This document shows, piece after piece, positions 17,802-27,390 of a stretch of 54,673 nucleotides of DNA (position 1 is the stretch's first letter; each line of letters begins with the position of its first letter). Made by a program: the position numbers and the translations under genes. This stretch comes from Rhodospirillales bacterium (GTDB lineage Bacteria > Pseudomonadota > Alphaproteobacteria > Acetobacterales > Acetobacteraceae), in assembly GCA_025359905.1 (NCBI GenBank), contig JANYDF010000145.1:1-54673 (forward strand), read 5' to 3'. The notes under the pieces were generated by a model, which was given only the letters and a program-made list of their open reading frames with translations, did not search any database and was not told the DNA's origin.

Positions 17802-20800
17802 ATGCGGCGTTTTCCGGTTCTGGTGGTGCTGTTTGGCCTGCTGATGTTCAGCGCTGCCCGGGCCGAGGAGTTCAGCCCGCCCGGCCTGTCCGCCGACGCC
17901 AGCCATTATCAGGCCGATCTGCACAAGCGCGCACCGGCGGGCGGCACGCCGCAGGCCCGCCGCGCTGCCGAGGATGCCGCCGAGACGGCCAGCGTGAAGC
18001 AGGATTGGACCGCCGCGACCGCAGCACTGGAGCAGCGTGTGGCGCTCGGCCAGGAAACGGCTGAGCAATGGCTGGCATTGTCGCGCGCATGGTTGCAACG
18101 CACGCCGACCGACGCCCGCAAGGCCGCCGCCGCCGCGTGGACCGGCTACCGGAAGCTGCCGGAAGGCCCGCAGCAAGTCCCGGCGCTGCAACAACTGGCC
18201 GAAGCGCTGAAAGCCTATGAACGCCCCGCCGATCAGGTGCTGGCGCTGGAACATGCCGAGGAGTTGGCACCCGGCAATGCCGCCGTGGTGCGCCAGTTGA
18301 CCGAGGCGCGCCGCGCCGCCGGGCTGTTGGTGCGCAAGGTCCGCACGGAAACCGACTCCGAGCCGCCGCGCGCCTGCGTGGCGTTCACTGTCGCCCCGGT
18401 GCGCCGGGCCGATTTCACCGCGCAGGACTGGGTGCGCACCGAGCCGCCGCAGCCGGGCATCGCGGTGACGCGCGAGGGTGACGAACTGTGCGTCTCCGGC
18501 CTGACGCCGGGCGCCAAAAGCCGCATCGTGCTGCGCGCCGGGCTGCCGGGCGAGGATGGGCTGTCGCTGCTGAAGGAAACCGCGCTCGCCGTCACCATGC
18601 CGAACCGGCCCGAGAGCATCGCCTTCGATACGCGGCTGTTTGTGCTGCCACGCGGTCAGGCCCCTGCCGTCACGCTGAACACCGTCAACGTCTCGACAGT
18701 GGCGCTGAAACTGTTCCGGCTGACGGAACGCAACATCCCGGCCCTGCTGCGCGAGGTGAAACTCGGCGAGGCGGTCGAACGCTGGACCGCCGAACGGGTC
18801 GGCGAGGAAGCCGGGCGGGTGGTGTGGGAAGGCAAGGCCGATGTCACCAAGTGGCAGGCCAACAAGACCATCCGCACCGCGCTGCCGTTCCCCGAGGCGC
18901 TGAGCACGTCCGGTCCCGGTCTGTATGCCATGCTGGCCACGCCGGGCGACGGCTCGCCGCAATGGTCGGCCTCGGCGGTGCAACTGATCCTGCGCACCGA
19001 TCTGGCGCCGACGGTGTGGCGCGGCGCCGACGGACTGACCGTGCAGGTGCGCTCGTACGCCGACGCGCAGGCGCGCGGCGCGGTCAAGCTGCAGCTGCTG
19101 GCGCGCAACAACGACCTGCTCGGCGAGGCCGTCACCGGGGCGGACGGCGTGGCGCATTTCCCGGCCGCCCTGTTGCACGGCGAAGGCCCGGTGGCGCCCG
19201 CCGTGCTGCACGCGTTCGGCGGCGACGGCGATTTCGCGGCGATGGATTTGAACGTGGCGTCGTTCGATCTGTCGGATCGCGGCGTGTCCGGGGCACCCGA
19301 TCCGGGGCCGCTCGACGCCTTCGTCTGGCTGGATCGCGGCATCTACCGCCCCGGCGAGACGGTGCAGGTCATGGCGCTGGTGCGCAGCGATGCCGGGGCG
19401 CCCGCCGGCCTGCCGGTGCAAATCCGCGTCAAACGGCCGAACGGACAGATTTTCTATCAGGGCACGCCGGCGCGCGGGCCGGAAGGCTCCGTTCATATTC
19501 CGGTGACGCTGTCCAACGGGGCCGCCGCCGGGACCTGGACGGTGGAAGTACGGGCCGACCCCCAAGGTCCGCCGATCGGGCACGGCGAATTCCGCGTCGA
19601 TGCGTTCGTGCCGGACCGCATGGCGGTCGAACTCGGCAAGCTGCCCGCCGCGGTGACGCCGGGTAGCGCGGCCGAAATCCCGGTGACAGCGCGGTTCCTG
19701 TACGGCGCGCCGGGGGCCGGATTGAGCGGCCGGGGCAGCTATATACTGAACACCGACCCCACACCGTTCCCTGCCTATGCGGCGTATCATTTCGGCCTGC
19801 TCGACGAAGCTTACGCGCCGCAGCGCCAGGAAACCGACCTGCCGGAAACCGACGCGCAGGGCCGCACGGCGTTCGCGCTGGATATTTCCAAGGCCCCGGA
19901 CACCACACGGCCGCTGAAGGCCGACCTGCTGATCGAGGTCAACGATCCGTCCGGCCATGGCTCGCGCGCCGCCGCGACGCTGCCGGTGCGTGGCGCAGCA
20001 CCGTTGCTCGGCATCCGCCCATTGTTCAAGGACGACGCGGTCAACGCGGGCAGCGAGGCGGCATTTGACATTGTGGCGTTGCAGCCCGACGGCAAGCCGG
20101 TGGCGCTCGCCGCCAAGCTGCGGCTGGTGCGCGAGCGGCCGGATTGGCACATCGTGGTGCGTGACCGGCTGGCCCGCTACGAGGTGATCTACCGCGACGA
20201 ACCGCTGGAAACCCGCGACCTCGCCATCACGGCGGGCGCGCCGCTGCACTTTACCAAGGCATTGGACTGGGGCCGCTACCGCATCGAAGTGACGCAGCCG
20301 GGCGGGCTGGCCGCCACTTCATACCGCTTCCGCTCCGGCTGGGCGGAGAGCGACTCGCCGGACGTGCCCGACCGGGTGGACGTGTCGGCGGACCGCCGCG
20401 ACGTGCCCGCCGGGCAGAGTGTCAAAATCCATATCGCGCCGCCGTTCGCCGGAGAGGCGACGGTGCTGGTGCTATCGGACCGGGTGCTGGCGCTGCGCAC
20501 GCTGAGCGTGCCGGAAGCCGGCGCCGACGTGGATGTGCCGGTGGAAACCGCCTGGGGGCCGGGTGCCTACGTGGCCGTGCATATGTTCCGCCCCGGCAAG
20601 ACGGGTTCCACCCGCCCGGCCCGCGCCATTGGCCTTACGTGGGTTGGCGTCGATCCCGCCGCGCGCACGCTGCCGCTGACGCTGGCGATCGCGGAGAAAT
20701 ATCCGCCGCGTGCGCGCGCCATCATCAACGCCAAGACCGCGCCGGGGGCGTGGGTGACACTGGCGGCCATCGACGAGGGCATTTTGCGGCTGACGCGGTT

Positions 20801-22922
20801 CGCCTCGCCCGATCCGGCGGCGCATTTCCTCGGCCGCCGCCGCCTCGGCATCGACATTCGCGATGATTGGGGCCGCTTGCTGGCCCCGGCAGACGGCGAC
20901 GCGACATTGCTGCGCCAAGGCGGCGACGACGGCAGCTTCGTGCTGCCCGACGTGCCGCAGCGCACCGTGACGCTGTTCACCCCGCCGGTGCAGGCCGATG
21001 CGGCGGGCAACGCGGCGGTCCCACTCGATTTGCCGGACTTCGCCGGGCAGGTGCGGCTGATGCTGGTCGGCTGGCAGGGCAACCGGATTGGCGCCACGTC
21101 GGGCGATATTCTGGTGCGCGATCCTGTGGTGGCCGAAGCGCTGCTGCCACGCTTCCTCGCACCGGGCGACGACACCCGGCTGGCGGTGCTGCTGCACAAT
21201 CTGGACCTGCCGCCGGGCGAGACGGTGGCGACGCTGACCACCGACGGGCCGCTGAGTGTGACCGGCCCGGCACGGCTGGCAGCCACGCTGGCGGCAGGCG
21301 CGCAGGCCATTCCATTGACCACGCTGCACGCCACCGGCGCCGGGCGCGGGGTGATCCACATGGACATCACCGCACCCGGCGGGTTCCACCTGCAACGCGA
21401 CACCGCGATCACCATCCGCCCGGCCCGCCCGGCACTGACCTCGGTGGCCGCCGCCGAAATCGCGCCAGGGGCCGAGGCCCTGCTGGCACCGGCGTTGGGG
21501 CCGGACAAGTTCGTGCCCGGCACCTGGAAAATGACCGGCACGTTCGGCGCGCCGGTGCGCTACGACACCGCCGCCGTGGTGCAGGAGCTGACCGATTACC
21601 CGTATTCCTGCCTGGAGCAATCCAGCAGCCGGGGCCTGCCGCTGGCGTTGCTGCCGGACGGTCCCACAGCGGGTGAGGACCGCGCGGCGCGGTTGCAGCA
21701 ATCGGTGCAGTCGGTGCTGGACCGCCAGCGCTACGACGGCGGTTTCGGACTCTGGAGCGCCAGCGGCGAGGCGCAGCCCTGGCTGTCGGCCTACGCGATG
21801 GAATTCCTGCTGCGTGCGCGCAAGGGCGGCGCGCTGGTGCCGGATACGGCGGTCGATGCCGGGCTGAAATACCTCGCCGAGACGCTGGACAGCGGCGACG
21901 AGGAGCCCGCCGTGCTGGCGGCGCGGGCGTATCATTTATACGTGCTGGCGCTGGCCGGTCAGGGCCGCCCCGGCGCCGCGCGCGTGCTGGCCGAGCACAT
22001 CGACAAACTGCCGGCCCCGCTGGCGCGCGCGCAGATCGGCGCCGCTCTGGCGCTGGCGCACGACCGCCCGCGTGCCGAAGCGGCCTTCGCCGCCGCGGTG
22101 GACGCGCCGCAGCGCGGCTTCTGGTGGGACGACTATGGCACCACGCTGCGCGATGAGGCGGCGATGGTGGTGCTGCTGAAGGAGTCTGGCCTGCTGCCCG
22201 CCCGGCTGGCCCAGCTGACCGCGCTGCTGCCGGGCGCCGACCTTGCCCCAGGGGCGCTCAGCACCCAGGAACTTGCTTGGACCGCCGCCGCCGCCGCCGT
22301 GCTCGGCCGCGACGGGCGCGGCGTGCATGTGGCCCTCGGCGGCGCCGAACAACCGGCGGTGCCGGCCGGCAGAGTGCTGAGTGTGCCGCTGGTCGCCCCG
22401 GCAGCCGTGCGCAATCTGGCCGACAAGCCGGTGTGGGCCAGCGTCGGCATCACCGGCGTGCCGCTGCAACCACTTGCCGCCGGGCGCAGCCAGATGCGGG
22501 TGACGCGGCAGTTCTACAACCTCGACGGCACGCCGCTCGACTTAAAGCAATTGCGGCAAAACACAGTGTTCGTGCTGCTGCTGGAGGGCAAGGCCGAGGA
22601 CGCCCAGCCGCACGCGGCCCTGGTGACGCAAGGCTTGCCTGCTGGCTGGGAAATCGCGGCACGGATCAGCGCCGGGGCGGCCAGCGGGATGCCGTGGCTG
22701 GGTGAGTTGAGCGAGACGGTGGCGCAACCGGCCGCCGATGATCGCTTCACTGCCGTGCTGGACCTGACCACCGAGAAGCCGGGCTTCCGGGTGGCGCTGC
22801 GGGTGCGCGCGGTCACACCGGGCGAATACGAACTGCCGGGCGCGGAGTTGACAGATATGTACCGGCCGGCACTTTTCGCGCGGCAGAATACCGGCCGGAT
22901 CAAGGTTTTGGGAACCGAGTAA
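17802..22922 (+). CDS. Bacterial alpha-2-macroglobulin (YfhM-type, thioester-containing)
   Basis: 1706-residue envelope protein thought to trap and inactivate foreign proteases that breach the outer membrane. An N-terminal signal peptide (FPVLVVLFGLLMFSAARAEE) is visible; no lipobox Cys follows, so a soluble periplasmic form is more likely than a lipoprotein. MG-type beta domains fill the N-terminal half, including WLDRGIYRPGETVQVMALVR, the bacterial A2M signature. The thioester motif CLEQ is intact at Cys1270 (YPYSCLEQSSSRG), followed by the alpha-helical domain (YDGGFGLWSASGEAQPWLSA). The functional partner is expected to be PbpC, which repairs breached peptidoglycan. Confidence 0.95.
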   Translation: MRRFPVLVVLFGLLMFSAARAEEFSPPGLSADASHYQADLHKRAPAGGTPQARRAAEDAAETASVKQDWTAATAALEQRVALGQETAEQWLALSRAWLQRTPTDARKAAAAAWTGYRKLPEGPQQVPALQQLAEALKAYERPADQVLALEHAEELAPGNAAVVRQLTEARRAAGLLVRKVRTETDSEPPRACVAFTVAPVRRADFTAQDWVRTEPPQPGIAVTREGDELCVSGLTPGAKSRIVLRAGLPGEDGLSLLKETALAVTMPNRPESIAFDTRLFVLPRGQAPAVTLNTVNVSTVALKLFRLTERNIPALLREVKLGEAVERWTAERVGEEAGRVVWEGKADVTKWQANKTIRTALPFPEALSTSGPGLYAMLATPGDGSPQWSASAVQLILRTDLAPTVWRGADGLTVQVRSYADAQARGAVKLQLLARNNDLLGEAVTGADGVAHFPAALLHGEGPVAPAVLHAFGGDGDFAAMDLNVASFDLSDRGVSGAPDPGPLDAFVWLDRGIYRPGETVQVMALVRSDAGAPAGLPVQIRVKRPNGQIFYQGTPARGPEGSVHIPVTLSNGAAAGTWTVEVRADPQGPPIGHGEFRVDAFVPDRMAVELGKLPAAVTPGSAAEIPVTARFLYGAPGAGLSGRGSYILNTDPTPFPAYAAYHFGLLDEAYAPQRQETDLPETDAQGRTAFALDISKAPDTTRPLKADLLIEVNDPSGHGSRAAATLPVRGAAPLLGIRPLFKDDAVNAGSEAAFDIVALQPDGKPVALAAKLRLVRERPDWHIVVRDRLARYEVIYRDEPLETRDLAITAGAPLHFTKALDWGRYRIEVTQPGGLAATSYRFRSGWAESDSPDVPDRVDVSADRRDVPAGQSVKIHIAPPFAGEATVLVLSDRVLALRTLSVPEAGADVDVPVETAWGPGAYVAVHMFRPGKTGSTRPARAIGLTWVGVDPAARTLPLTLAIAEKYPPRARAIINAKTAPGAWVTLAAIDEGILRLTRFASPDPAAHFLGRRRLGIDIRDDWGRLLAPADGDATLLRQGGDDGSFVLPDVPQRTVTLFTPPVQADAAGNAAVPLDLPDFAGQVRLMLVGWQGNRIGATSGDILVRDPVVAEALLPRFLAPGDDTRLAVLLHNLDLPPGETVATLTTDGPLSVTGPARLAATLAAGAQAIPLTTLHATGAGRGVIHMDITAPGGFHLQRDTAITIRPARPALTSVAAAEIAPGAEALLAPALGPDKFVPGTWKMTGTFGAPVRYDTAAVVQELTDYPYSCLEQSSSRGLPLALLPDGPTAGEDRAARLQQSVQSVLDRQRYDGGFGLWSASGEAQPWLSAYAMEFLLRARKGGALVPDTAVDAGLKYLAETLDSGDEEPAVLAARAYHLYVLALAGQGRPGAARVLAEHIDKLPAPLARAQIGAALALAHDRPRAEAAFAAAVDAPQRGFWWDDYGTTLRDEAAMVVLLKESGLLPARLAQLTALLPGADLAPGALSTQELAWTAAAAAVLGRDGRGVHVALGGAEQPAVPAGRVLSVPLVAPAAVRNLADKPVWASVGITGVPLQPLAAGRSQMRVTRQFYNLDGTPLDLKQLRQNTVFVLLLEGKAEDAQPHAALVTQGLPAGWEIAARISAGAASGMPWLGELSETVAQPAADDRFTAVLDLTTEKPGFRVALRVRAVTPGEYELPGAELTDMYRPALFARQNTGRIKVLGTE

Positions 22923-22943
22923 CGGCGGACTTTCACCCGCTCT

Positions 22944-22967
22944 CACCCCGGCGCGGGCCGGGGTGAC
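22944..22967. terminator. Bidirectional hairpin between convergent genes
   Basis: A perfect 9-bp inverted repeat, TCACCCCGG and CCGGGGTGA around a 6-base loop, in the 67-bp gap between the A2M and CBS stop codons. There is no T tract, so it may be a terminator of the weak GC-rich kind or a transcript-stabilising element. Confidence 0.45.
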
Positions 22968-22989
22968 GCTCGATTGGCGTTGGGACCTG

Positions 22990-23424
22990 TCAAGCCACCC
23001 CGGCCACGTACGCTTTCAAACTATCAACCTCATGATCCTGCTGTGACATCCGCGCCTTAACAATGTCGCCGATACTGACGATGCCGATCAGCGCGCCGTG
23101 TTCGACCACCGGCAAATGGCGGAACCGTCCGGCGGTCATGATGCCCATTGCCTGCTCCACCGTGGTGCGCGGCGTGGCAGTTTGCACGGCGCGGGTCATC
23201 AATTGTCCAGCAGTCATGTCCAGCGCATCTGCGCCATGCGCGGCAATCGCACTGACAATATCGCGCTCGCTGAGTATCCCGAGCAGATGCTCGGAGCCGT
23301 CCTGCACCACCACGGCGCCAATGCGCCGTCCGGCGAGCAGACGCGCCACGCCGGACACCGGCATGTCGGGCCGTACCGACGCGACGTCGAAGCCTTTGTG
23401 CTTGAGAATCGCTGCAATCGTCAT
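22990..23424 (-). CDS. CBS-domain pair protein
   Basis: 144 residues made almost wholly of two CBS motifs (a Bateman module). The first is around residues 8-60 (VSGVARLLAGRRIGAVVVQD and LLGILSERDIVSAIAAHG). The second is around 75-125 (TTVEQAMGIMTAGRFRHLPV and ALIGIVSIGDIVKARM). Such stand-alone proteins bind adenine nucleotides and act as energy or redox sensors. No partner is fused or adjacent. The target is unknown. Confidence 0.92.
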   Translation of the reverse strand: MTIAAILKHKGFDVASVRPDMPVSGVARLLAGRRIGAVVVQDGSEHLLGILSERDIVSAIAAHGADALDMTAGQLMTRAVQTATPRTTVEQAMGIMTAGRFRHLPVVEHGALIGIVSIGDIVKARMSQQDHEVDSLKAYVAGVA

Positions 23425-23608
23425 GGCACACCCCCGTGTGAAGCGGGCGGTCCGGTGCTTGGATCAGGCTTCCTCCGGGCCGCCTCGCTGGCGGCCGGCC
23501 GCGCCGGGTCTTGTGGTTGCGCTCGGTCGCGGACCGGTCAACAGGGACGTAGACTGCGCCGCCAATTGACCGGGAGCAAGAAAAACACACAACCAAAACG
23601 AACACGGA

Positions 23609-24457
23609 TTAGCAGGGCGACGCCATGAACAACTCCGTTGGCGATACAAATTCGTCCTGCGCCGCGACGGTCAGAATTTCCCGGCTGCCAGCCTCGGACG
23701 TGCGGCGCAGCAGGCCATAGACGGAACTGCCCGCCCCTTCCAGCGCATCGGCCACGCTGCCGCTGCGCAGGCGGTGGAACAGGAACAGTGCCGCGATGGC
23801 ATCGCCCGCGCCATTGACCGACAGCGGCAACAGCGGCGTGCGCAGCAGAAAGAATTCGCCCGCCTCGGCGGCCAGCATGTCGATGCTGCCGGGCGGCGTG
23901 GCGTCGGTGATCAGGCTGGTGACCAGCACAGCGCGCGGACCTTTGGCCTGCAACGCTTCCACCGCCGCCTTGGCCTGCGCCAGCGTGCCGGTTGGCAGCC
24001 CGGTCAGATGCTCAAGTTCGAACTGGTTGGGCGTGACGATATCGGCGCGCGGAATGGCGTGTTCGGCCATGAACTCCGGGATGCCAGGGCGCACGAACAC
24101 GCCGCGCCCGACGTCGCCGATCACCGGATCGCAGCAATACCAAGCGTCTGGGTTGGCGGCCTTCACCCGCGCCACCGAATCGAGAATGGTGCTGCCGATG
24201 TCGGCGCCGCCCATGTAGCCGGACAGCACCGCATCGCATTTGGGCAGCACGCCGCGCGCCTCGATCCCGTCGATCACCTCGGCGATCTGCTGGCCGCTGA
24301 AGACGCTGCCTTTCCAACTGCCGTAGCCGGTGTGGTTGGAGAACTGCACGGTGTTGACCGCCCAGACCTCTGCCCCCAGGCGCTGCAACGGAAACACAGC
24401 ACTGGCGTTGCCGACATGGCCATACGCCACCCAGGACTGGATCGACAGAATGTTCAT
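23609..24457 (-). CDS. pdxY: Pyridoxal kinase
   Basis: Salvage enzyme that phosphorylates pyridoxal to PLP. 282 residues, a ribokinase-fold protein starting MNILSIQSWVAYGHVGNASA. Further family blocks are SGYMGGADIGSTILDSVARV, CDPVIGDVGRGVFVRPGIPE and IVTPNQFELEHLTGLP. The anion-hole segment is VNGAGDAIAALF, in place of the more usual GTGD, but the catalytic Asp is kept. Its ATG overlaps the SDR stop codon (ATGA), which indicates co-translation. Confidence 0.93.
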   Translation of the reverse strand: MNILSIQSWVAYGHVGNASAVFPLQRLGAEVWAVNTVQFSNHTGYGSWKGSVFSGQQIAEVIDGIEARGVLPKCDAVLSGYMGGADIGSTILDSVARVKAANPDAWYCCDPVIGDVGRGVFVRPGIPEFMAEHAIPRADIVTPNQFELEHLTGLPTGTLAQAKAAVEALQAKGPRAVLVTSLITDATPPGSIDMLAAEAGEFFLLRTPLLPLSVNGAGDAIAALFLFHRLRSGSVADALEGAGSSVYGLLRRTSEAGSREILTVAAQDEFVSPTELFMASPC

Positions 24458-25209
24458 CAGGCGGTCCGGCCTCCGTCCACCGGCAGCAGAATGCCGGTGA
24501 TGAAACTACTGGCGTCCTCGCCGAGCCAGACGCAGGCGTTGGCGATGTCGCTCGGCTGGCTCATGCGCCCGAGCGGGATCGTCGACAAGAACTTGGCGCG
24601 AATTTCTGGGCTGTCCGGCTGGCCCATGAACAATTCGGTCAGGCCGGTGGCACCCAGCACCGGGCAGATGGCGTTAACGCGGATATTGTCCGGCGCCAGT
24701 TCGATGGCCATGCACTGCGTGATGGTGTTAACCGCGCCCTTGGTGCCGTTGTACCAAACCAAGCCGGGACGCGGGCGGATGCCGGCGGTGGAACTGATAT
24801 TGATAATCGAGCCGCCGCGCTGCTGATTGCGGAACACCGGCACCGCCGATTGCGTCATCCAGTAGATCGACTTCACGTTGACCGCGAACACCCGGTCGAA
24901 CGCTTCTTCGTCCACGTCCAGCACCGGCTGGTTGCGGTGCGTGGTGCCGGCGTTGTTGACCACGATGTCCAGGCCGCCGAAGCGGTCCACGGCGGCGGAG
25001 ACCATCATGGCCACGTCCTTGGCCTTGCTGACATCGCCCGCGATGGCCACTGCGCCGTTGCCGATCTCCAGCGCCACACGGCGCGCGGCGGCTACGTTGA
25101 TGTCCGCGATCACCACGCGCGCGCCCTCGGCGGCGAACCGGCGCGCGATACCCTCGCCAAAGCCGCCGCCCGCACCGGTCACGATGGCCGATTTGCCGTG
25201 AAGCCGCAT
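24457..25209 (-). CDS. SDR-family oxidoreductase (3-ketoacyl-ACP reductase-like)
   Basis: 250-residue classical short-chain dehydrogenase. The cofactor motif is TGAGGGFGEGIA, and VIADIN after strand 2 suggests NAD(H) preference. NNAG and the catalytic Ser...Tyr-x3-Lys (NISSTAGIRP through WYNGTKGAV) are present. The C-terminus ITGILLPVDGGRTA is typical of FabG-like or glucose-dehydrogenase-like members. The substrate cannot be named. It is transcribed with pdxY and divergent from the Old Yellow Enzyme gene. Confidence 0.9.
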   Translation of the reverse strand: MRLHGKSAIVTGAGGGFGEGIARRFAAEGARVVIADINVAAARRVALEIGNGAVAIAGDVSKAKDVAMMVSAAVDRFGGLDIVVNNAGTTHRNQPVLDVDEEAFDRVFAVNVKSIYWMTQSAVPVFRNQQRGGSIINISSTAGIRPRPGLVWYNGTKGAVNTITQCMAIELAPDNIRVNAICPVLGATGLTELFMGQPDSPEIRAKFLSTIPLGRMSQPSDIANACVWLGEDASSFITGILLPVDGGRTA

Positions 25210-25350
25210 CGCTGTGTCCTTATCGCGGGAAACTGAAGCGTCAACGCTAGTCAGGCTCGCAGCCTGGCGTCAAACGCCGCCATCGCAGGGCGGGCTTGCC
25301 GCCGGGCGCGTGCGGGGCTAACGCCGTGGCGCGTTTCGTCCGGGGATAAC

Positions 25351-26430
25351 ATGTCCACTGCCAAGCTGTTCGAGCCGATCAGTTTCCGTTCCGTCACCGC
25401 GCGCAACCGCATCGCGGTGGCGCCGATGTGCCAGTACAGCGCCACCGATGGCGCCGGCAGCGATTGGCACATTCAAAATGCCGGGGCCAAGGCGGCCGGC
25501 GGCGCCGGCATCATGTGCATCGAAGCCACCCATGTCTCGGCGGCCGGGCGGATCACGCCGGGCTGCTTGGGCTTATGGAACGACGCGCAGCAGGCGCTGG
25601 CGGCGCGGTTGGTGGGTGTAATCGAAATGAGCGGCGCGGTGCCCGCCATCCAAATCGCCCACGCCGGGCGCAAGGCCGGCACGGCGTTTCCCTGGCATGG
25701 CGGCAAGCCGCTGCCAGCCGACCAAGGCGGCTGGACACCGCGCGGCGCCACGGCCGTGCCGTATTATGCCGATGGCCCGGCGGTCGATCCGCTCAGCGAA
25801 GCCGATCTCGCCGGCATCGCCGCCCAGTTCGCCGCCAGCACGCGGCGCGCGCGGGAGGCTGGGTTCAAGATTGTCGAAATTCACGCGGCGCACGGCTATC
25901 TGTTGCACTCGTTCCTGTCGCCGATCACCAACACCCGCACCGGCGCGTACGGCGGCGATCTGACCGGGCGGATGCGGCTGCTGATGGAGGTGCTTGCGGC
26001 GGTGCGCAGTGAATGGCCGGACCATTTGCCGCTGTTCGTCCGCCTGTCGTGCGTCGATTGGGTCGAAGGCGGGCTGACCATCGCCGACACTGTTGAGGTC
26101 GCCAAACGGTTGAAGGCCACCGGGCAGGTCGATCTGATCGACTGCTCATCCGGCGGGTTGCACACGGCGCAGCACATCCCCTCGCTGCACCCCGGCTATC
26201 AGGTGCCGTTTGCCGAGGCGATCCGCACCCAGGCGGGCATTCCCACCGGAGCCGTCGGGCTGATCACCACCGCCGAGCTCGCCGAAGCGGTGCTGGGCAA
26301 TGGGCGCGCCGACCTGATCCTGCTGGCCCGCGCCATCCTGGCCGATCCGGCGTGGCCGCTGCGCGCGGCGCGGCAACTGGGCGCGAAACCGCCGCTGGCG
26401 CAGCAATATCACCGCGCCCATCTCGGCTAA
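25351..26430 (+). CDS. namA: NADH:flavin oxidoreductase, Old Yellow Enzyme family (NamA/YqjM-like)
   Basis: 359-residue FMN ene-reductase acting on activated C=C bonds. Signatures of the thermophilic-like YqjM class are visible. The N-terminus reads RNRIAVAPMCQYSATDG with the class-specific Cys. IQIAHAGRKA carries the substrate-binding His, EIHAAHGYLLHSFLSPITN includes the His-x-x-His-Gly-Tyr motif, and TGAYGG and LILLARAILADPAWPLRAA complete the barrel. The physiological substrate is unknown. It is followed after 34 bp by a Spy-like gene. Confidence 0.92.
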   Translation: MSTAKLFEPISFRSVTARNRIAVAPMCQYSATDGAGSDWHIQNAGAKAAGGAGIMCIEATHVSAAGRITPGCLGLWNDAQQALAARLVGVIEMSGAVPAIQIAHAGRKAGTAFPWHGGKPLPADQGGWTPRGATAVPYYADGPAVDPLSEADLAGIAAQFAASTRRAREAGFKIVEIHAAHGYLLHSFLSPITNTRTGAYGGDLTGRMRLLMEVLAAVRSEWPDHLPLFVRLSCVDWVEGGLTIADTVEVAKRLKATGQVDLIDCSSGGLHTAQHIPSLHPGYQVPFAEAIRTQAGIPTGAVGLITTAELAEAVLGNGRADLILLARAILADPAWPLRAARQLGAKPPLAQQYHRAHLG

Positions 26431-26464
26431 GACATCGAGCCGCTTACGCCTCCGGAGCGCCGCC

Positions 26465-26962
26465 ATGACCGTTCGTTTTCCCGTTCGCATCGTTGCACTG
26501 GCATGGCTGGCCGGCTCGCTGTGCGGCCAGCCGGTCATGGCGCAAAGTAATGCCCCCGCCACAGCCCCAGCCTCGGCTTCGGACACTGGCGAAGCAGGGC
26601 CCGCCACGCCCAGCCAGCCGATGGCCGGGCGGGTGGCCAAGCAAATCGCCGATTTGCACAAGCGGCTGCACATCACCCCGGCGCAGCAGCCGCAATGGGA
26701 TGCGTTCGCGGCGATCATGCGCGACAATGCGGCGCACTCCGATCAAGCCGCCAAGGCGCGCGACGAAGCCATGGCGCGCTCGGCAGTCGAAGAATTGCGC
26801 GCACTCGCCACCGCCGCCGAAGCCCGCGCCCAGGATGTGCAACGGCTGGTGCCGGTGTTCGAGGCGCTGTACGGCGCAATGACGCCGGAGCAGCAGAAAA
26901 TGGCCGACGCCGCAATGCACGCCTTCGCCCGCCGCACACCGCGCGGGATTGGCCGACCCTGA
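26465..26962 (+). CDS. Spy/CpxP family periplasmic protein
   Basis: 165 residues. The signal peptide ([20 protein letters not shown]) is followed by a low-complexity Pro/Ala linker and a helical core containing two LTxxQ-type repeats: [18 protein letters not shown] and [13 protein letters not shown]. This pattern defines the Spy/CpxP group of ATP-independent periplasmic chaperones or stress sensors. No CpxAR-like genes are nearby. Confidence 0.8.
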   Translation: MTVRFPVRIVALAWLAGSLCGQPVMAQSNAPATAPASASDTGEAGPATPSQPMAGRVAKQIADLHKRLHITPAQQPQWDAFAAIMRDNAAHSDQAAKARDEAMARSAVEELRALATAAEARAQDVQRLVPVFEALYGAMTPEQQKMADAAMHAFARRTPRGIGRP

Positions 26963-27009
26963 TGCGGCGGCCGGCCAGGTCGTTTTGTCCCAGGCTTGTT
27001 GTCTAAGGC

Positions 27010-27038
27010 TTGCCGATGGGGATGCTTGCCGGTATAGC
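27010..27038 (+). promoter_or_regulatory. Candidate sigma-70-type promoter of rpmE
   Basis: TTGCCG (27010-27015) and TATAGC (27033-27038) are separated by exactly 17 bases and lie about 55 bases upstream of the rpmE start. No competing element was seen in the 130-bp gap after the Spy-like gene. Confidence 0.45.
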
Positions 27039-27092
27039 CCCCGCCTTCGCGCGGCCGGTCGGGATCGGCGGCGCCATCAGGAGTTCGACGTC

Positions 27093-27326
27093 ATGAAGGC
27101 TGGCATTCACCCCGATTATCACGACATCACCATCGTGATGACCGACGGCACCACGTACAACACGCGCTCCTGCGCGGGCAAACCGGGCGACGTACTGCGC
27201 CTGGACATCGACCCGAAGTCGCATCCGGCATGGACCGGCGTGCAGCGCATGATGGACACCGGCGGTCAGGTGGCGAAGTTCAACAAGAAGTTCGCGGGCC
27301 TCGGCATGAGCAAGAAGCAAGCCTGA
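27093..27326 (+). CDS. rpmE: 50S ribosomal protein L31
   Basis: 77-residue ribosomal protein starting [20 protein letters not shown] at the ATG at 27093, preceded by AGGAG nine bases upstream. It is the Cys-poor form: the only cysteine is in [12 protein letters not shown], so the four-Cys zinc site of zinc-binding L31 is absent. The tail [15 protein letters not shown] is normal for alphaproteobacteria. It is followed by a strong terminator, so it is probably transcribed alone. Confidence 0.96.
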   Translation: MKAGIHPDYHDITIVMTDGTTYNTRSCAGKPGDVLRLDIDPKSHPAWTGVQRMMDTGGQVAKFNKKFAGLGMSKKQA

Positions 27327-27341
27327 TATTTACCGATTGCA

Positions 27342-27374
27342 GCCCGCCGCGTTTGAAAACCGGCGGCGGGCTTT
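27342..27374 (+). terminator. Rho-independent terminator of rpmE
   Basis: Perfect 8-bp stem GCCCGCCG / CGGCGGGC with a 14-base loop, immediately followed by TTT, starting 15 bases after the rpmE stop. Confidence 0.75.
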
Positions 27375-27390
27375 CTACCTGCCAGTGCGT

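Noticed and set aside
17733-20249. 838-codon minus-strand frame opposite the alpha-2-macroglobulin gene
   Set aside because: High-GC antisense shadow with Arg/Gly/His-rich composition; A2M domains and thioester are on the plus strand.
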